Positions 8,132 through 17,613 of a stretch of DNA of 64,000 nt are shown here, piece after piece. The DNA is from Pedobacter foliorum (GTDB lineage: Bacteria > Bacteroidota > Bacteroidia > Sphingobacteriales > Sphingobacteriaceae), in the NCBI RefSeq assembly GCF_013266735.1, contig NZ_JABSNU010000013.1, positions 62,001 through 126,000 on the forward strand, written 5' to 3'. The notes below the pieces were generated by a model that did not search any database, was not told the origin of the DNA, and saw only the letters and a list, made by a program, of their open reading frames with translations. Within the stretch, counting starts at the first letter, position 1. Every line of letters begins with the position of its first letter. The translations under genes were made by a program, and so were the position numbers.

Positions 8132-8725
8132 ATGATTAAAGATTACACCACATTATCAGATCAAATATTGCTTCAAAAATGCCGCGAGGATAACATTAAA
8201 GCATACGATCAGTTATTTGAACGGTATTTTGGTGTTCTTTACAATTTCTCAGTTACTTATGTTAAAAATACAGCTGTAGCCGAAGAGCTAGTTATGGATT
8301 TGATGTTCAACATCTGGAAAAAGAGAAACGAGCTACAAATAAATGGGGAGGTAAGTGTTTACCTGTTTAGTGCAATGAAAAATGTACTGTTCAATTTCAT
8401 CCGCAAAAAGGAATTGGTAACTACCAATATAGAATTGCTTCCAGAGCAACATGCTACAACGGATAAATCTGCCGATCATGAACTTCATTACAAAGAACTT
8501 GAACAAGTTTATCAGTTAAAACTGAATCAGCTGAGCCCACAACGACGAAAGATATTTAAGCTAAGCAGAGAGGAACAAATGACTTACCCTCAGATTGCTG
8601 AAAGCATGAATCTTTCTGTAAATACCATAAAAACTCAAATGCTTGTATCTCTTAAACATCTTAGAGAAGGTCTCAAAGAGCATATAGATATCACCATGTT
8701 TCTTGTGCTAATTTTCTTTATTTAA
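8132..8725 (+). CDS. RNA polymerase ECF sigma-70 factor
   Basis: The 197-residue protein has region 2 (DQLFERYFGVLYNFSVTYVK, then AEELVMDLMFNIWKKRNEL) and region 4 (LSPQRRKIFKLSREEQMTYP, then IAESMNLSVNTIKTQM). It would direct RNA polymerase to the downstream locus. The frame is open to 8087, but the ATG at 8132 (MIKDYTTLSDQ) fits the family; the extra residues would be hydrophobic and uncharacteristic. The C-terminus ends in a short hydrophobic stretch (ITMFLVLIFFI), common in Bacteroidota FecI-like factors. The gene lies 66 bp before a FecR anti-sigma factor and a TonB receptor with an STN signalling domain, the standard cell-surface signalling trio. Confidence 0.9.
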   Translation: MIKDYTTLSDQILLQKCREDNIKAYDQLFERYFGVLYNFSVTYVKNTAVAEELVMDLMFNIWKKRNELQINGEVSVYLFSAMKNVLFNFIRKKELVTTNIELLPEQHATTDKSADHELHYKELEQVYQLKLNQLSPQRRKIFKLSREEQMTYPQIAESMNLSVNTIKTQMLVSLKHLREGLKEHIDITMFLVLIFFI

Positions 8726-8791
8726 TTTATTTTCATTTCCACTCACCCTATCCCTATACAAGTTGTGTCTTGTAATTGAAGGATAGAAATA

Positions 8792-9823
8792 ATGAATTTA
8801 AAAGTAGATAAGGCGCTCATCAAAAAATATCTTGATGGTGACTGTGATGATAAAGAATTAGAATTGGTGCGTGATTTTCTTAAGCAGGAAAATGCGCAAC
8901 AAATATTTGATGAAGTATGGAATGAGCAATGGGCTGATAAAATTAAAGCAGATAACGTAGTCTCTAATCAAGTACAAAATTCCGACTGGAAAAATAAAAT
9001 ACACCAACGGATTAATCAGGAGTCTTTAAATACAGAAACTGTTGTTGTACCTATTCGCACTCCTTTTATAAAAAGAATTGCCAACTGGCAATATGCAGCA
9101 ATCTTAGCTCTATTATTTATTGGAGCCGGGCTATGGGTTGTTACCAATAAAAAAACTCAAGAGCAAACCAGTATAGCTTATGTAGAAAAGCACAATGGTA
9201 ACGGGCGTAGAACCATCATCACCCTTCCCGATAGTTCAACGGTTTATCTTGGTCCGGATAGCAAATTGCGTTATGCCGAAAAATTTAGTGGCAACACCAG
9301 GGAAATAAAATTAGAGGGTGAAGCTTTTTTTGAGGTTACTAAAAATCCAAAGAAACCTTTTATTATTCATACCGGAATAATCACCACCAAAGTACTAGGT
9401 ACTTCATTTAAAGTAGAGGCATTTCTGAATAAGCCGGTTACGGTTTCTGTAAGTACTGGTAAAGTGAGGGTAGATAGACATACCGCAGGCAAAACAGAAT
9501 CACTAGCGGTATTAATACCCGGCCAAACTGTAACCTGGAATGAAACTAATCATTTAAAAACTTTAGGCGAGGCTGTGGTTACTGATATCAGTAGCTGGAA
9601 AGATGGACGGTTGGTGTTTAATCAGGTTCCTTTATCTGAAATAGCCCACATTTTGGAGCGATGGTATGACGTGGATATTAGTTTTAGCGATAAAAAAACA
9701 GCTTTAAAACTGATGAAAGTTAATCTGACTGCAAATGTGCCAATCAATACACTGATGAAAATTCTAAGTGTATCGGGACAGTTCAAATATAATATTCAAG
9801 GCAATCACATTACTATTAATTAA
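8792..9823 (+). CDS. FecR-family anti-sigma factor
   Basis: The 343-residue inner-membrane protein has a cytoplasmic N-terminal part (residues 1-95), one transmembrane helix near residues 103-122 (QYAAILALLFIGAGLWVV), a periplasmic FecR domain (GRRTIITLPDSSTVYLGPDS, LEGEAFFEVTKNPKKPFIIH) and a C-terminal DUF4974-like domain (VPLSEIAHILERWYDVDISF). It should hold the upstream sigma factor inactive until the STN domain of the TonB receptor signals ligand binding. The 155 bp to the receptor gene contain only a small GC-rich hairpin (cctcc/ggagg). Confidence 0.9.
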   Translation: MNLKVDKALIKKYLDGDCDDKELELVRDFLKQENAQQIFDEVWNEQWADKIKADNVVSNQVQNSDWKNKIHQRINQESLNTETVVVPIRTPFIKRIANWQYAAILALLFIGAGLWVVTNKKTQEQTSIAYVEKHNGNGRRTIITLPDSSTVYLGPDSKLRYAEKFSGNTREIKLEGEAFFEVTKNPKKPFIIHTGIITTKVLGTSFKVEAFLNKPVTVSVSTGKVRVDRHTAGKTESLAVLIPGQTVTWNETNHLKTLGEAVVTDISSWKDGRLVFNQVPLSEIAHILERWYDVDISFSDKKTALKLMKVNLTANVPINTLMKILSVSGQFKYNIQGNHITIN

Positions 9824-9978
9824 TTGGAAAGGAAAAGATATGTAATACTTAGACTTTAAAAAAGAAACGCCCTCCCGTAAAGGAGGACGCAAAAATCATC
9901 AAAGGACTGGTTGTTTTCGAAGACGCATCAGCCCAGCGATAAATATTAACAGATATACGCCATAGGCGAAAACCCGTA

Positions 9979-12900
9979 ATGATCAAAAATATGCAAAAAG
10001 GATTACATCTGCGTTCTTCTTTTCGATTTATTAGCATGTTACTAAAAGGTGCTATTATCATCAGAAAGAAGTTTAGCGAGATGGCTAATAACAATCTGGT
10101 AACAGATAAAATCTATTTCTTTATGAAATGCTCGTTCCTTCTGATCGCTGTCAACCTCACATTCGTTGGAATGTTGTGTGCCAGTTCTGTTCGCAGTCAG
10201 AATTTGAATCAGAAAATTAAGCTTAAACTGGAAAATGCAAGTGTTGAGAATTGTTTGAGTACGATAGAAAAACAATCGAACATACAGATCAATGCACAGG
10301 TAAGCTTGTTAAGTAAAATCACAAAAAAAATAAGCTTAAATGCTGCAGAAATTACTGTGGCAGATGCTTTGGCTAAAGTTTTAATCAATACTAACCTCGA
10401 ATATAAAGTAATAGAGGGTTATGTTGTAATTACCAAAAAGCCTGTGCCCATCATCATTTTAGGAACAATTGTGGATGAGAAAACCGGCGAAACATTGATT
10501 GGTGTAGGTATTCGCATTAAAACAATGGGTGGCGGTGCATCTACAGATACGAATGGTAAGTTTCGCATTACCGTACCTGAGGGTGGAGCAACACTTGTGA
10601 TCTCTTATATTGGTTATCAGAGCTTAGAGATTAAGGTTGATGCCAACACTAAGGAACTGAAAATCTTACTGAAATCATCTTCTACTCAATTGGGAGAGGT
10701 AACTGTTCAGGCACGTAGAAAAACAAATACAGAGGTGGCAGTGCTTGATGAACGTAAAAAAGCGGCCATTGTACAGGATGCTATTTCTGCAGTTCAAATA
10801 GAGCGTACTGCAAGTATCACCACGACACAGGCCTTGCAAAGAGTGCCGGGGGTAACGGTTACTGATGATAAATATGTGGCCATCCGTGGTTTGGGTGATA
10901 GGAGTGTTGTTGGTCAGTTAAACGGTGTGCGTTTGGCTTCGTCTGACCCGGATAGGAGTTCTATTCCTTTCGATTTGGTACCGGCATCTCTTTTAGATAA
11001 CGTTACTATTTATAAAACAGTTACTCCTGATAAACCGGCAGATGCTGCGGCAGGTATTGTTGAATTAAAAACTAAATCTGTGCCAGATAGCATGGTGGTT
11101 AATGTAATTATTCAATCGGGTTTTAACTCGAATATCGGAATAGGTGGTCAATATAACAGTTTCTATAACAGTGATATGGGATTTTTGGGCGATAAGATCA
11201 ATAAAAAGAACTTATCTGCCGATTTCTTAAATCTGGCTACACAATATAAAGGTGGACTAAACCAGATCCAGAATATGATCTCGAACAGTGGTTATAGCCC
11301 TGCAGTAAAGCAGGAAGTTGGCCGTATTAACGGGATTATGCAAGGTTTTGATCCTGTGCTAACTACCAGGTATAAACAGGCTCCTTTAAACCAGTTGTAT
11401 TCTGCCACTTTTGGTAATAGCTACACGTTATTTAAAAAGCATAAACTAGGAGTTATAGCCGGTGGTAACTATTATCGTCGTACTACAGATATTTCTGGCG
11501 GAGATATACAGCAATATAGTATCTATCAGGGTGTGGTAACCGGAAATCCGCAGGTAAGCAGTCCAAGAAACATCCCTAACTATATTACTCCGAACAACCT
11601 GTACATGGGTAGGTACCAAACCTATAAGGAAAATACCGGTAACGAAACGCTTAATTATGGTGTTTTAGGTGGTTTAACTTATCGCTTTGATGCCCGAAAT
11701 GAAATCAGTATGCAATACCTGGGTAGCTGGGGAGGCGAAACGCAAGCCACTAATATGTATGGTGCTTATCAATATACCGGTTTGCCTGGAGATGTAAAAA
11801 GTACCATATATTCTTTAAAACAGAGTTATCGTACACTAAATACCTTTAACCTTCAGGGCGAGCATAAGTTTCTGGAATCAGACTACTCGCCTAAGTTAAG
11901 TTACAACATTTCTTCTTCTAAGGCTGGTCAGAATGATCCTGATTACCGTTTTGTAACGCTGGCAGATTATACGCCGCGTAATGGTGGGTATTTTGATAGA
12001 CCTACAACCGGCAATGGCAATACCAATCCTGATCAGGTATTCAGTACGCATTTATATGCACTTTCTTCTGGTTATGTTAATGGCTTTGGTGCTTATGGAA
12101 TTATTCAGGCTGAGCCTAATGGTCGTCGTTACAGAAATCTGGACGAGACCAATTACAACTATAAGGCAGATTTATCTGTGCCATTTAAATTATTCGGACA
12201 AAAGCAGGAGTTTAAAACCGGGGTAAATTACCTGAACCGCGATCGCGTATTTACAGAGAATGTGTTGTTCTTACCGGGCTCTAATTTTTCTTCCAACAAG
12301 TCGCTGCCATTGTATACGGTTTCTGGAAACCTGGATCGTTTGGTAAGTAATGAGATTATCGGCATCCATGCACCAACAGCAGGTATGGGCGAAGGTGCGA
12401 GTCCGGTTGGAGGGTTTTTATACAACAGCCAGAAATCGCCAAACAATTATACCGGATTTTTTGAGACCAAAGCGGCTTATGCCATGTTGGATTTAAAAGT
12501 GACTAAAGATTTAAGGTTAACAGGGGGTATTCGTTTCGAATCTACCAACATCCAGTCGGCAGTAGATACATCAGGCGTTTTCCTTGATCCTGCTTTAACA
12601 GCTCCGGGCACCAATATTCCACTTACTTTAATGAGCCCTAACTCAGTTTACAAACCAGGTTATAAGCCTTATTATTCCTTAAATACTACCTATAACCTTA
12701 AGGAGAATATGAATTTCAGAGCAGGGTTTAATACTACACTGGCAAGGCCTGAATTAAGGGAGATCACCAATGTATTTGAATTTGATGCTTTTCAAATGGG
12801 ACTGGTTGTTGGTAATCCTAGACTGATCAATCAGAACACCCAAAACTTGGATTTTAGGTGGGAATGGTTTCCTAATAGTGGAGAGGTTATCGCTGTATCC

Positions 12901-13551
12901 TTATTTGGTAAGCGAATTGAAAACCAGTTGTATAAAGTGTTTAGCTTAAAAACCAGTGGTTTAGCGGCAACATATCCTGAATATCCGACCATCAGATTTG
13001 AAAATGATCCGAACGTTGGTAAGGTGTGGGGAGTAGAATTTGAGATTGTAAAAGATCTGGGCAAGATCTGGGATCCACTCCGCAACTTCTTTGCAGGAAC
13101 TAACCTTTTACTGGCACAAAGTGATATTAAAAAATCACCTGAAAGATTGGAAGCCAACAGGTCGCTGGACAGGCATACGCCTGATAATAGTCCTTTGTTT
13201 GAGCAGGCACCCTTCTCTATTAACGGTTGGATAAATTACGATAACAAGAAATCGGGTACCAGCCTTACCGGAACATTTAACATGGTAGGGGAGCGTTTGA
13301 TACAGATTAATTTAACCGGAGAGCCGGATCTGTATACCCGCCCGGTACCAATGCTAGATTTTGTGTTCAGTCAGCGTTTAACTAAGCGCGTAATTTTTAA
13401 GGGATATGCTAAAAACCTATTGAATCCTGCTATTGAAACCGTATACGCCAATCCTGGTACCGGTGGTAAATGGTATGGGAATAAATACCTGAACCGTAGC
13501 TATAAACGTGGTGGAGAATTTATGATGGGGTTCACTTATAATTTGTATTAA
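9979..13551 (+). CDS. TonB-dependent outer-membrane receptor with STN signalling domain
   Basis: This 1190-residue protein has a hydrophobic export signal (near residues 50-70, SFLLIAVNLTFVGMLCASS), an STN domain at about 80-155, a carboxypeptidase-regulatory-like domain at about 158-235 (GTIVDEKTGETLIGVGIRIK), a plug (QRVPGVTVTDDKYVAIRGLG) and a beta-barrel ending in a terminal aromatic-rich strand (GGEFMMGFTYNLY). It should import an unknown ligand with TonB energy and signal through the FecR/sigma pair upstream. The frame start at 9979 gives a long pre-signal tail; ATGs at 10081 or 10123 (MKCSFLLIAV) would give a standard signal peptide. It lacks the SusC signature and has no SusD partner; instead lipoprotein genes follow two bases later. 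Confidence 0.88.
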   Translation: MIKNMQKGLHLRSSFRFISMLLKGAIIIRKKFSEMANNNLVTDKIYFFMKCSFLLIAVNLTFVGMLCASSVRSQNLNQKIKLKLENASVENCLSTIEKQSNIQINAQVSLLSKITKKISLNAAEITVADALAKVLINTNLEYKVIEGYVVITKKPVPIIILGTIVDEKTGETLIGVGIRIKTMGGGASTDTNGKFRITVPEGGATLVISYIGYQSLEIKVDANTKELKILLKSSSTQLGEVTVQARRKTNTEVAVLDERKKAAIVQDAISAVQIERTASITTTQALQRVPGVTVTDDKYVAIRGLGDRSVVGQLNGVRLASSDPDRSSIPFDLVPASLLDNVTIYKTVTPDKPADAAAGIVELKTKSVPDSMVVNVIIQSGFNSNIGIGGQYNSFYNSDMGFLGDKINKKNLSADFLNLATQYKGGLNQIQNMISNSGYSPAVKQEVGRINGIMQGFDPVLTTRYKQAPLNQLYSATFGNSYTLFKKHKLGVIAGGNYYRRTTDISGGDIQQYSIYQGVVTGNPQVSSPRNIPNYITPNNLYMGRYQTYKENTGNETLNYGVLGGLTYRFDARNEISMQYLGSWGGETQATNMYGAYQYTGLPGDVKSTIYSLKQSYRTLNTFNLQGEHKFLESDYSPKLSYNISSSKAGQNDPDYRFVTLADYTPRNGGYFDRPTTGNGNTNPDQVFSTHLYALSSGYVNGFGAYGIIQAEPNGRRYRNLDETNYNYKADLSVPFKLFGQKQEFKTGVNYLNRDRVFTENVLFLPGSNFSSNKSLPLYTVSGNLDRLVSNEIIGIHAPTAGMGEGASPVGGFLYNSQKSPNNYTGFFETKAAYAMLDLKVTKDLRLTGGIRFESTNIQSAVDTSGVFLDPALTAPGTNIPLTLMSPNSVYKPGYKPYYSLNTTYNLKENMNFRAGFNTTLARPELREITNVFEFDAFQMGLVVGNPRLINQNTQNLDFRWEWFPNSGEVIAVSLFGKRIENQLYKVFSLKTSGLAATYPEYPTIRFENDPNVGKVWGVEFEIVKDLGKIWDPLRNFFAGTNLLLAQSDIKKSPERLEANRSLDRHTPDNSPLFEQAPFSINGWINYDNKKSGTSLTGTFNMVGERLIQINLTGEPDLYTRPVPMLDFVFSQRLTKRVIFKGYAKNLLNPAIETVYANPGTGGKWYGNKYLNRSYKRGGEFMMGFTYNLY

Positions 13552-13553
13552 AG

Positions 13554-15278
13554 ATGAAGAAATTAACGAAGTACATTCAGCAATTGCCATTATTCCTTGG
13601 TTTTTTGATATTGCTGGCGCTGGGTTCCTGTAAAAAGGAAAAGCATGATTTTGAATATGATAATAGGCTAATTACTGATGCCCGCAAAAGTTCATCACTA
13701 CGTATTGTAAACCTGGGTGGTTATGGGCAGGTGGTAATGGATGGCGATACGCTGACCAATAAAAGATATCTTTTGCCAACGGATCCAATATCTGCGGTAG
13801 TGTCTGGTACTAAATATTTTCCTGAAAATGGTGGTAAACTGGGTTCAACCTGGAGCATCCCTCAGTCGTTATTGAAGAACGGGAAGGCTCGCTTTTTTAC
13901 TGAAATTGGAGGTTATAATGCTCCGGCTGATAAACTGACAATTGATCTTGAGGAAAATGCAGCGCAGGCTATGGATTATTACCTGTTGGCTACTGAGCGT
14001 GTTGTGGGTGGGCAACCTAAATATCTAAAAATTCCTCGTGCGGTTTCTGCTCCATCAGATCCTACTAAATTCAAAGTACGGGTACTCAATCTTTCATCCA
14101 CTATTCAGGTAAACAGCATGGAAAATCTGGTAGGGCCAATGAGTCTTGCCTGGGCTGATGGTACACCGGTAAGTGGTAAGACGAATAACATTTTGCCGGG
14201 GCAGTATTCTGATTACATCGAAGTGCCTTATACTACAGCACAGCTAAAGGTGTTAACCCCCGGTGGAATCCAAGTGCCCGGTACTACCAGATTGCCAATT
14301 CTTCCTTCAACATCAACCCTTAGTTCTGTTCGTGGCTGGCCACCTGAAGATACACGCTTAACTTTTACTGCATTTAAAAGTTTTGCTCCGGGAGGGATTT
14401 ACACCATTATTATTGCACCGTACAATTTTAATATCCCTTATTTAATTGGTAATCCTGGCGAGTATGTTTCGGATTATCAAAATGCCATCACGATTATGAA
14501 CGACATCAGCGAACCGCTGAATGTTACCTATGCAAGAGTGCAGGCTGTAAATACCCTGGTAGGTACAAATCGGATTAAAATAAGCATGAATGGAAATGCA
14601 TTGGGTAATGGGTTGGCGTATACGGAGCATACAGATTATCAGAATTATATAACAGGTAATTATAACGTTGAAGCTAAAGATGCTTCTGGAAATGTATTGG
14701 CAAGCAGTCAGCTGAAGCTGGATCCTAATACCAACTTTACATTATGGCTGCATCCTAATGCCAGTGGTAATGCAACCATTAGTGCGGTAGCTAATGATTT
14801 AAGCAGGGTAATTCCGGGTACTACGGCAACTGATGATGCTACCTATCTTCGCAATAAGCTGGACTATCCTTTCAGTATCCGTTTTCTTAACCTTTGTCCG
14901 GATTTACCATATGTAACTTTTACAAAGGATAATGGGCAATCTTTTCTCCATAGTTTTAATAAGAATCCGGCTGCGGTAAATAACCTTACTCCAGGTGTTT
15001 TTACCACCGAAGCACCCTATATACAGATTGATATGGATAACATTCCATATAAAATTATGGCCTTCCGTTCTACTCCGGGTATAGTTCCGGGAAGTTGGGC
15101 AAGTGATATACCGGTTTTAACAGGGCAGCACCTTATTGCCAGACCTGAATTATATGTAAGAGGTGGTTTACCTAATCATGAGCCTGGTATTTATACCATC
15201 GCTTTGGTTGGAAGCACCAGCGCATCAGCCCCTGCGGGTCAAAAAGCAAAGATGATTATTCTGAAACACACCAAATAA
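13554..15278 (+). CDS. DUF4397-like repeat lipoprotein
   Basis: The 574-residue protein has a lipoprotein signal peptide with lipobox ALGSC at about residues 22-26, followed by KKEKHDFEYD, a sequence typical of Bacteroidota surface lipoproteins. Several segments have the DUF4397 look (SLRIVNLGGYGQVVMDGDTL, FKVRVLNLSS, FSIRFLNLCPDLPYVTF), suggesting repeated beta-sandwich modules. It starts 2 bases after the TonB receptor stop and is followed 13 bases later by another lipoprotein, so it is in the same operon. A ligand-capture role in place of SusD is an inference from position. No catalytic motif is visible. Confidence 0.7.
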   Translation: MKKLTKYIQQLPLFLGFLILLALGSCKKEKHDFEYDNRLITDARKSSSLRIVNLGGYGQVVMDGDTLTNKRYLLPTDPISAVVSGTKYFPENGGKLGSTWSIPQSLLKNGKARFFTEIGGYNAPADKLTIDLEENAAQAMDYYLLATERVVGGQPKYLKIPRAVSAPSDPTKFKVRVLNLSSTIQVNSMENLVGPMSLAWADGTPVSGKTNNILPGQYSDYIEVPYTTAQLKVLTPGGIQVPGTTRLPILPSTSTLSSVRGWPPEDTRLTFTAFKSFAPGGIYTIIIAPYNFNIPYLIGNPGEYVSDYQNAITIMNDISEPLNVTYARVQAVNTLVGTNRIKISMNGNALGNGLAYTEHTDYQNYITGNYNVEAKDASGNVLASSQLKLDPNTNFTLWLHPNASGNATISAVANDLSRVIPGTTATDDATYLRNKLDYPFSIRFLNLCPDLPYVTFTKDNGQSFLHSFNKNPAAVNNLTPGVFTTEAPYIQIDMDNIPYKIMAFRSTPGIVPGSWASDIPVLTGQHLIARPELYVRGGLPNHEPGIYTIALVGSTSASAPAGQKAKMIILKHTK

Positions 15279-15291
15279 AAGAACCAGAATT

Positions 15292-16488
15292 ATGTTACCA
15301 TTAAGAACTAAGAATATCACATTTTATGCTGCTATCGCTCTGTTGTGGTTTGCAACGGGCTGTTCAAAGGTAGAGTATAAAAAAATTGATGATCCTGCTT
15401 ATTTAAGGGTTTTTAACAACCTGAATTATAAGATAGGGATCGATAATAAGGATGAAATGCTCCCTTTTTTGACTATGCTGATTGATCCTGAAATGGATCA
15501 GGGCGGTATGCCTGTCAGCGCTAAGATTAAAGGAGATTTTCTGGATCAGCGCGATCCTTATGCACCACCTTATCCATCTCATATCGGGAGTGGCACTGGC
15601 GTAAACAACCCAGAGTATCCGGGTAGAGAAAATGTACTGGTAGGGCCTGTTTTAAATGGTTTCGATTTAAGCAGCTGGGCACAGATTCCATCAGGTAAGC
15701 ACCGTATTGTGTTCATGTTCCGCCCAAAAAATACAGTTCCATTTTTTAACCTGGATCCTAAGCTGAAAAAGAGTTTTCTGATTGATACCACTATGGTGTT
15801 AGATAGCAAGGAGGTGTATACGCTGCATGTATTGCAGAAAGATTACCTGACAAAAAGGAATGGCATTTACCTTAGGAAAGAGAACTTTCATAAGCTGCCA
15901 TTATCCGATTCCTCAGTTTATGTTAACTTCTATAACATGAGTGCCAAGGGGTACTGGCAGGCAGATAACAACGCAAAAGGAGGGAATGTTTATGGAAAAG
16001 GTGCCATGGGAAATGGCATTAAAGACCAGATGAACATTTTTGTAACCCTGTATAAAAACAGGACTGTTTCTATGCCGAAATTAACCGGTTATAATGGAAA
16101 ATACCTGGGCAATTTAACCAGAAACTCTGATGTGTTAGAAGTTAGCCCGTATTACAGTTTTCCATTGTTTGCCGATGCAAGTGCCGGAGGTATTTTTACT
16201 GACATGTGGCAGCGGTTTGATTTTCTGGCACCCGGAATGGACATCAGAAACATTCCCTATGGCCCTACTGTAAATGAAACAGATGGAAACTGGGCTTCTA
16301 TAAATTGTTTAACTCCATTTACGGATTACAGACGATGGAATGAGGTGGTACTGCCTAATATGCTTGTAAATATCCACTCAGGTACATATAATCCGCGGTC
16401 GTTTGCTACGGTAAATACCATCGAGATTGTAAACGGAAATGTTTACCTCAGTACCATTCAGCGTAAATATGCGCCCCCAATTTACTAA
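15292..16488 (+). CDS. Lipoprotein of unknown function in the fasciclin/TonB operon
   Basis: The 398-residue protein has a signal peptide ending in the lipobox ATGCSK, so it is lipid-anchored. The mature part begins with DDPAYLRVFNNLNYKIGIDN, similar in style to the DUF4397-like start of the preceding gene, but most of the chain resembles nothing I know. It is rich in aromatic residues and Asn/Gly, as expected for a secreted beta-protein that may bind a polymer. It lies 13 bases after the upstream gene and 24 bases before a fasciclin gene, so co-transcription is very likely. It has no recognisable active site. Confidence 0.6.
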   Translation: MLPLRTKNITFYAAIALLWFATGCSKVEYKKIDDPAYLRVFNNLNYKIGIDNKDEMLPFLTMLIDPEMDQGGMPVSAKIKGDFLDQRDPYAPPYPSHIGSGTGVNNPEYPGRENVLVGPVLNGFDLSSWAQIPSGKHRIVFMFRPKNTVPFFNLDPKLKKSFLIDTTMVLDSKEVYTLHVLQKDYLTKRNGIYLRKENFHKLPLSDSSVYVNFYNMSAKGYWQADNNAKGGNVYGKGAMGNGIKDQMNIFVTLYKNRTVSMPKLTGYNGKYLGNLTRNSDVLEVSPYYSFPLFADASAGGIFTDMWQRFDFLAPGMDIRNIPYGPTVNETDGNWASINCLTPFTDYRRWNEVVLPNMLVNIHSGTYNPRSFATVNTIEIVNGNVYLSTIQRKYAPPIY

Positions 16489-16512
16489 TGGTTTAATCCA
16501 ACAATTAGAACA

Positions 16513-17592
16513 ATGAAATACAAATCATTAAAGAAATACCTTTACCTCTTGTCGGCGTTATGGTTACTGGCTTTAAATTCCTGTAAGCACGATGATCTGC
16601 ATATTGATAAGGCGAATGACAATTTCAGACCTGGCTTCGACTTTGTAAAGAATAATTACGACCTGAGCTTATTTGCTACGGCAATAGAAAAAACAGGAAT
16701 AGGAGCTGAATTAAACAGTACGGGGCCATTTACAATCCTGGCTCCCAGCAACGCTGCCTTTAATATCATTGGGATAAACCGCCCAAGTGATTTTGATAAA
16801 ATGAATCCGGATACTTTAAAGTTTTTGGTGCAGCGCCATATTTTAAATGAACGGATAATGCTAAAGGATATTCCTTTTAATGGAATAGATGTGCGTTACC
16901 GTACAATGGCTGGTACTGAACTGTATGCCTCAACTGTTAGTAGAGATAACAACAATACCCTATATTTTAATGGTTCTCTTGCCAGCAGAAAAGATGTAAC
17001 GCTAGCCAATGGTACTTTACATGTATTGGATAGGGTAATGAAATCTACTGCAAAAACCACTGTGCAAGGTTGGTTGTCTGCAAGGCCGGAATATAGCATC
17101 CTGATAAGCGGGTTAAAGAAGTTTGGATTTTGGGATGAACTGGCAACAGAGGGGCCTTACACCATACTGGCCCCAAAAAATAAGGAGTTTGAAGCGAAGG
17201 GGATGACTGCTGAGGTAATTGCCGGATTAAATGTGAATAGTTATTTAGGCGACCGTCTGTTTGGCTGTTACGTAATGAGAAAGAAGCACTTTTTTGTGTC
17301 GGATTTTGTGGTATTCAGTATCATTAACAGCGATTCCTTTTACTATCATCCGATAGCTAATGATACTTATATCCTGACAATTACTGCCGGTAGGTTTAAC
17401 TATAACAACATTTACGATCAATCTATAGGCTATAATATTGAGGTAAGAACCAATAAAAATTTCCCTTATGAGATTCTTACTTCAGTAACGGGGCAGGATC
17501 AGAAAGCCATAGATAACCTTACGGATAATGGTCTGGTGCAGGATCTTCAGGGTGTTTTAATCCTTCCTGAGCAGGCAATAAAGAATAATTAG
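16513..17592 (+). CDS. Lipoprotein with two fasciclin (FAS1) domains (1 of 3)
   Basis: A lipoprotein signal (lipobox LNSCK at about residues 21-25) is followed by two FAS1 domains, about residues 38-180 and 180-355. The first shows the FAS1 hallmarks LSLFATAIEKTGI, GPFTILAPSNAAF and LVQRHIL, then TLHVLDRVM; the second repeats them (YSILISGLKKFGFWDEL, GPYTILAPKNKEF). FAS1 domains mediate adhesion or ligand binding and have no known catalysis in this context. It is the first of three tandem genes of the same type between two TonB receptors. The next gene starts directly after its stop codon. Confidence 0.85.
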   Translation: MKYKSLKKYLYLLSALWLLALNSCKHDDLHIDKANDNFRPGFDFVKNNYDLSLFATAIEKTGIGAELNSTGPFTILAPSNAAFNIIGINRPSDFDKMNPDTLKFLVQRHILNERIMLKDIPFNGIDVRYRTMAGTELYASTVSRDNNNTLYFNGSLASRKDVTLANGTLHVLDRVMKSTAKTTVQGWLSARPEYSILISGLKKFGFWDELATEGPYTILAPKNKEFEAKGMTAEVIAGLNVNSYLGDRLFGCYVMRKKHFFVSDFVVFSIINSDSFYYHPIANDTYILTITAGRFNYNNIYDQSIGYNIEVRTNKNFPYEILTSVTGQDQKAIDNLTDNGLVQDLQGVLILPEQAIKNN

Positions 17593-17613
17593 ATGATCTA
17601 TAACAAGAATAAG

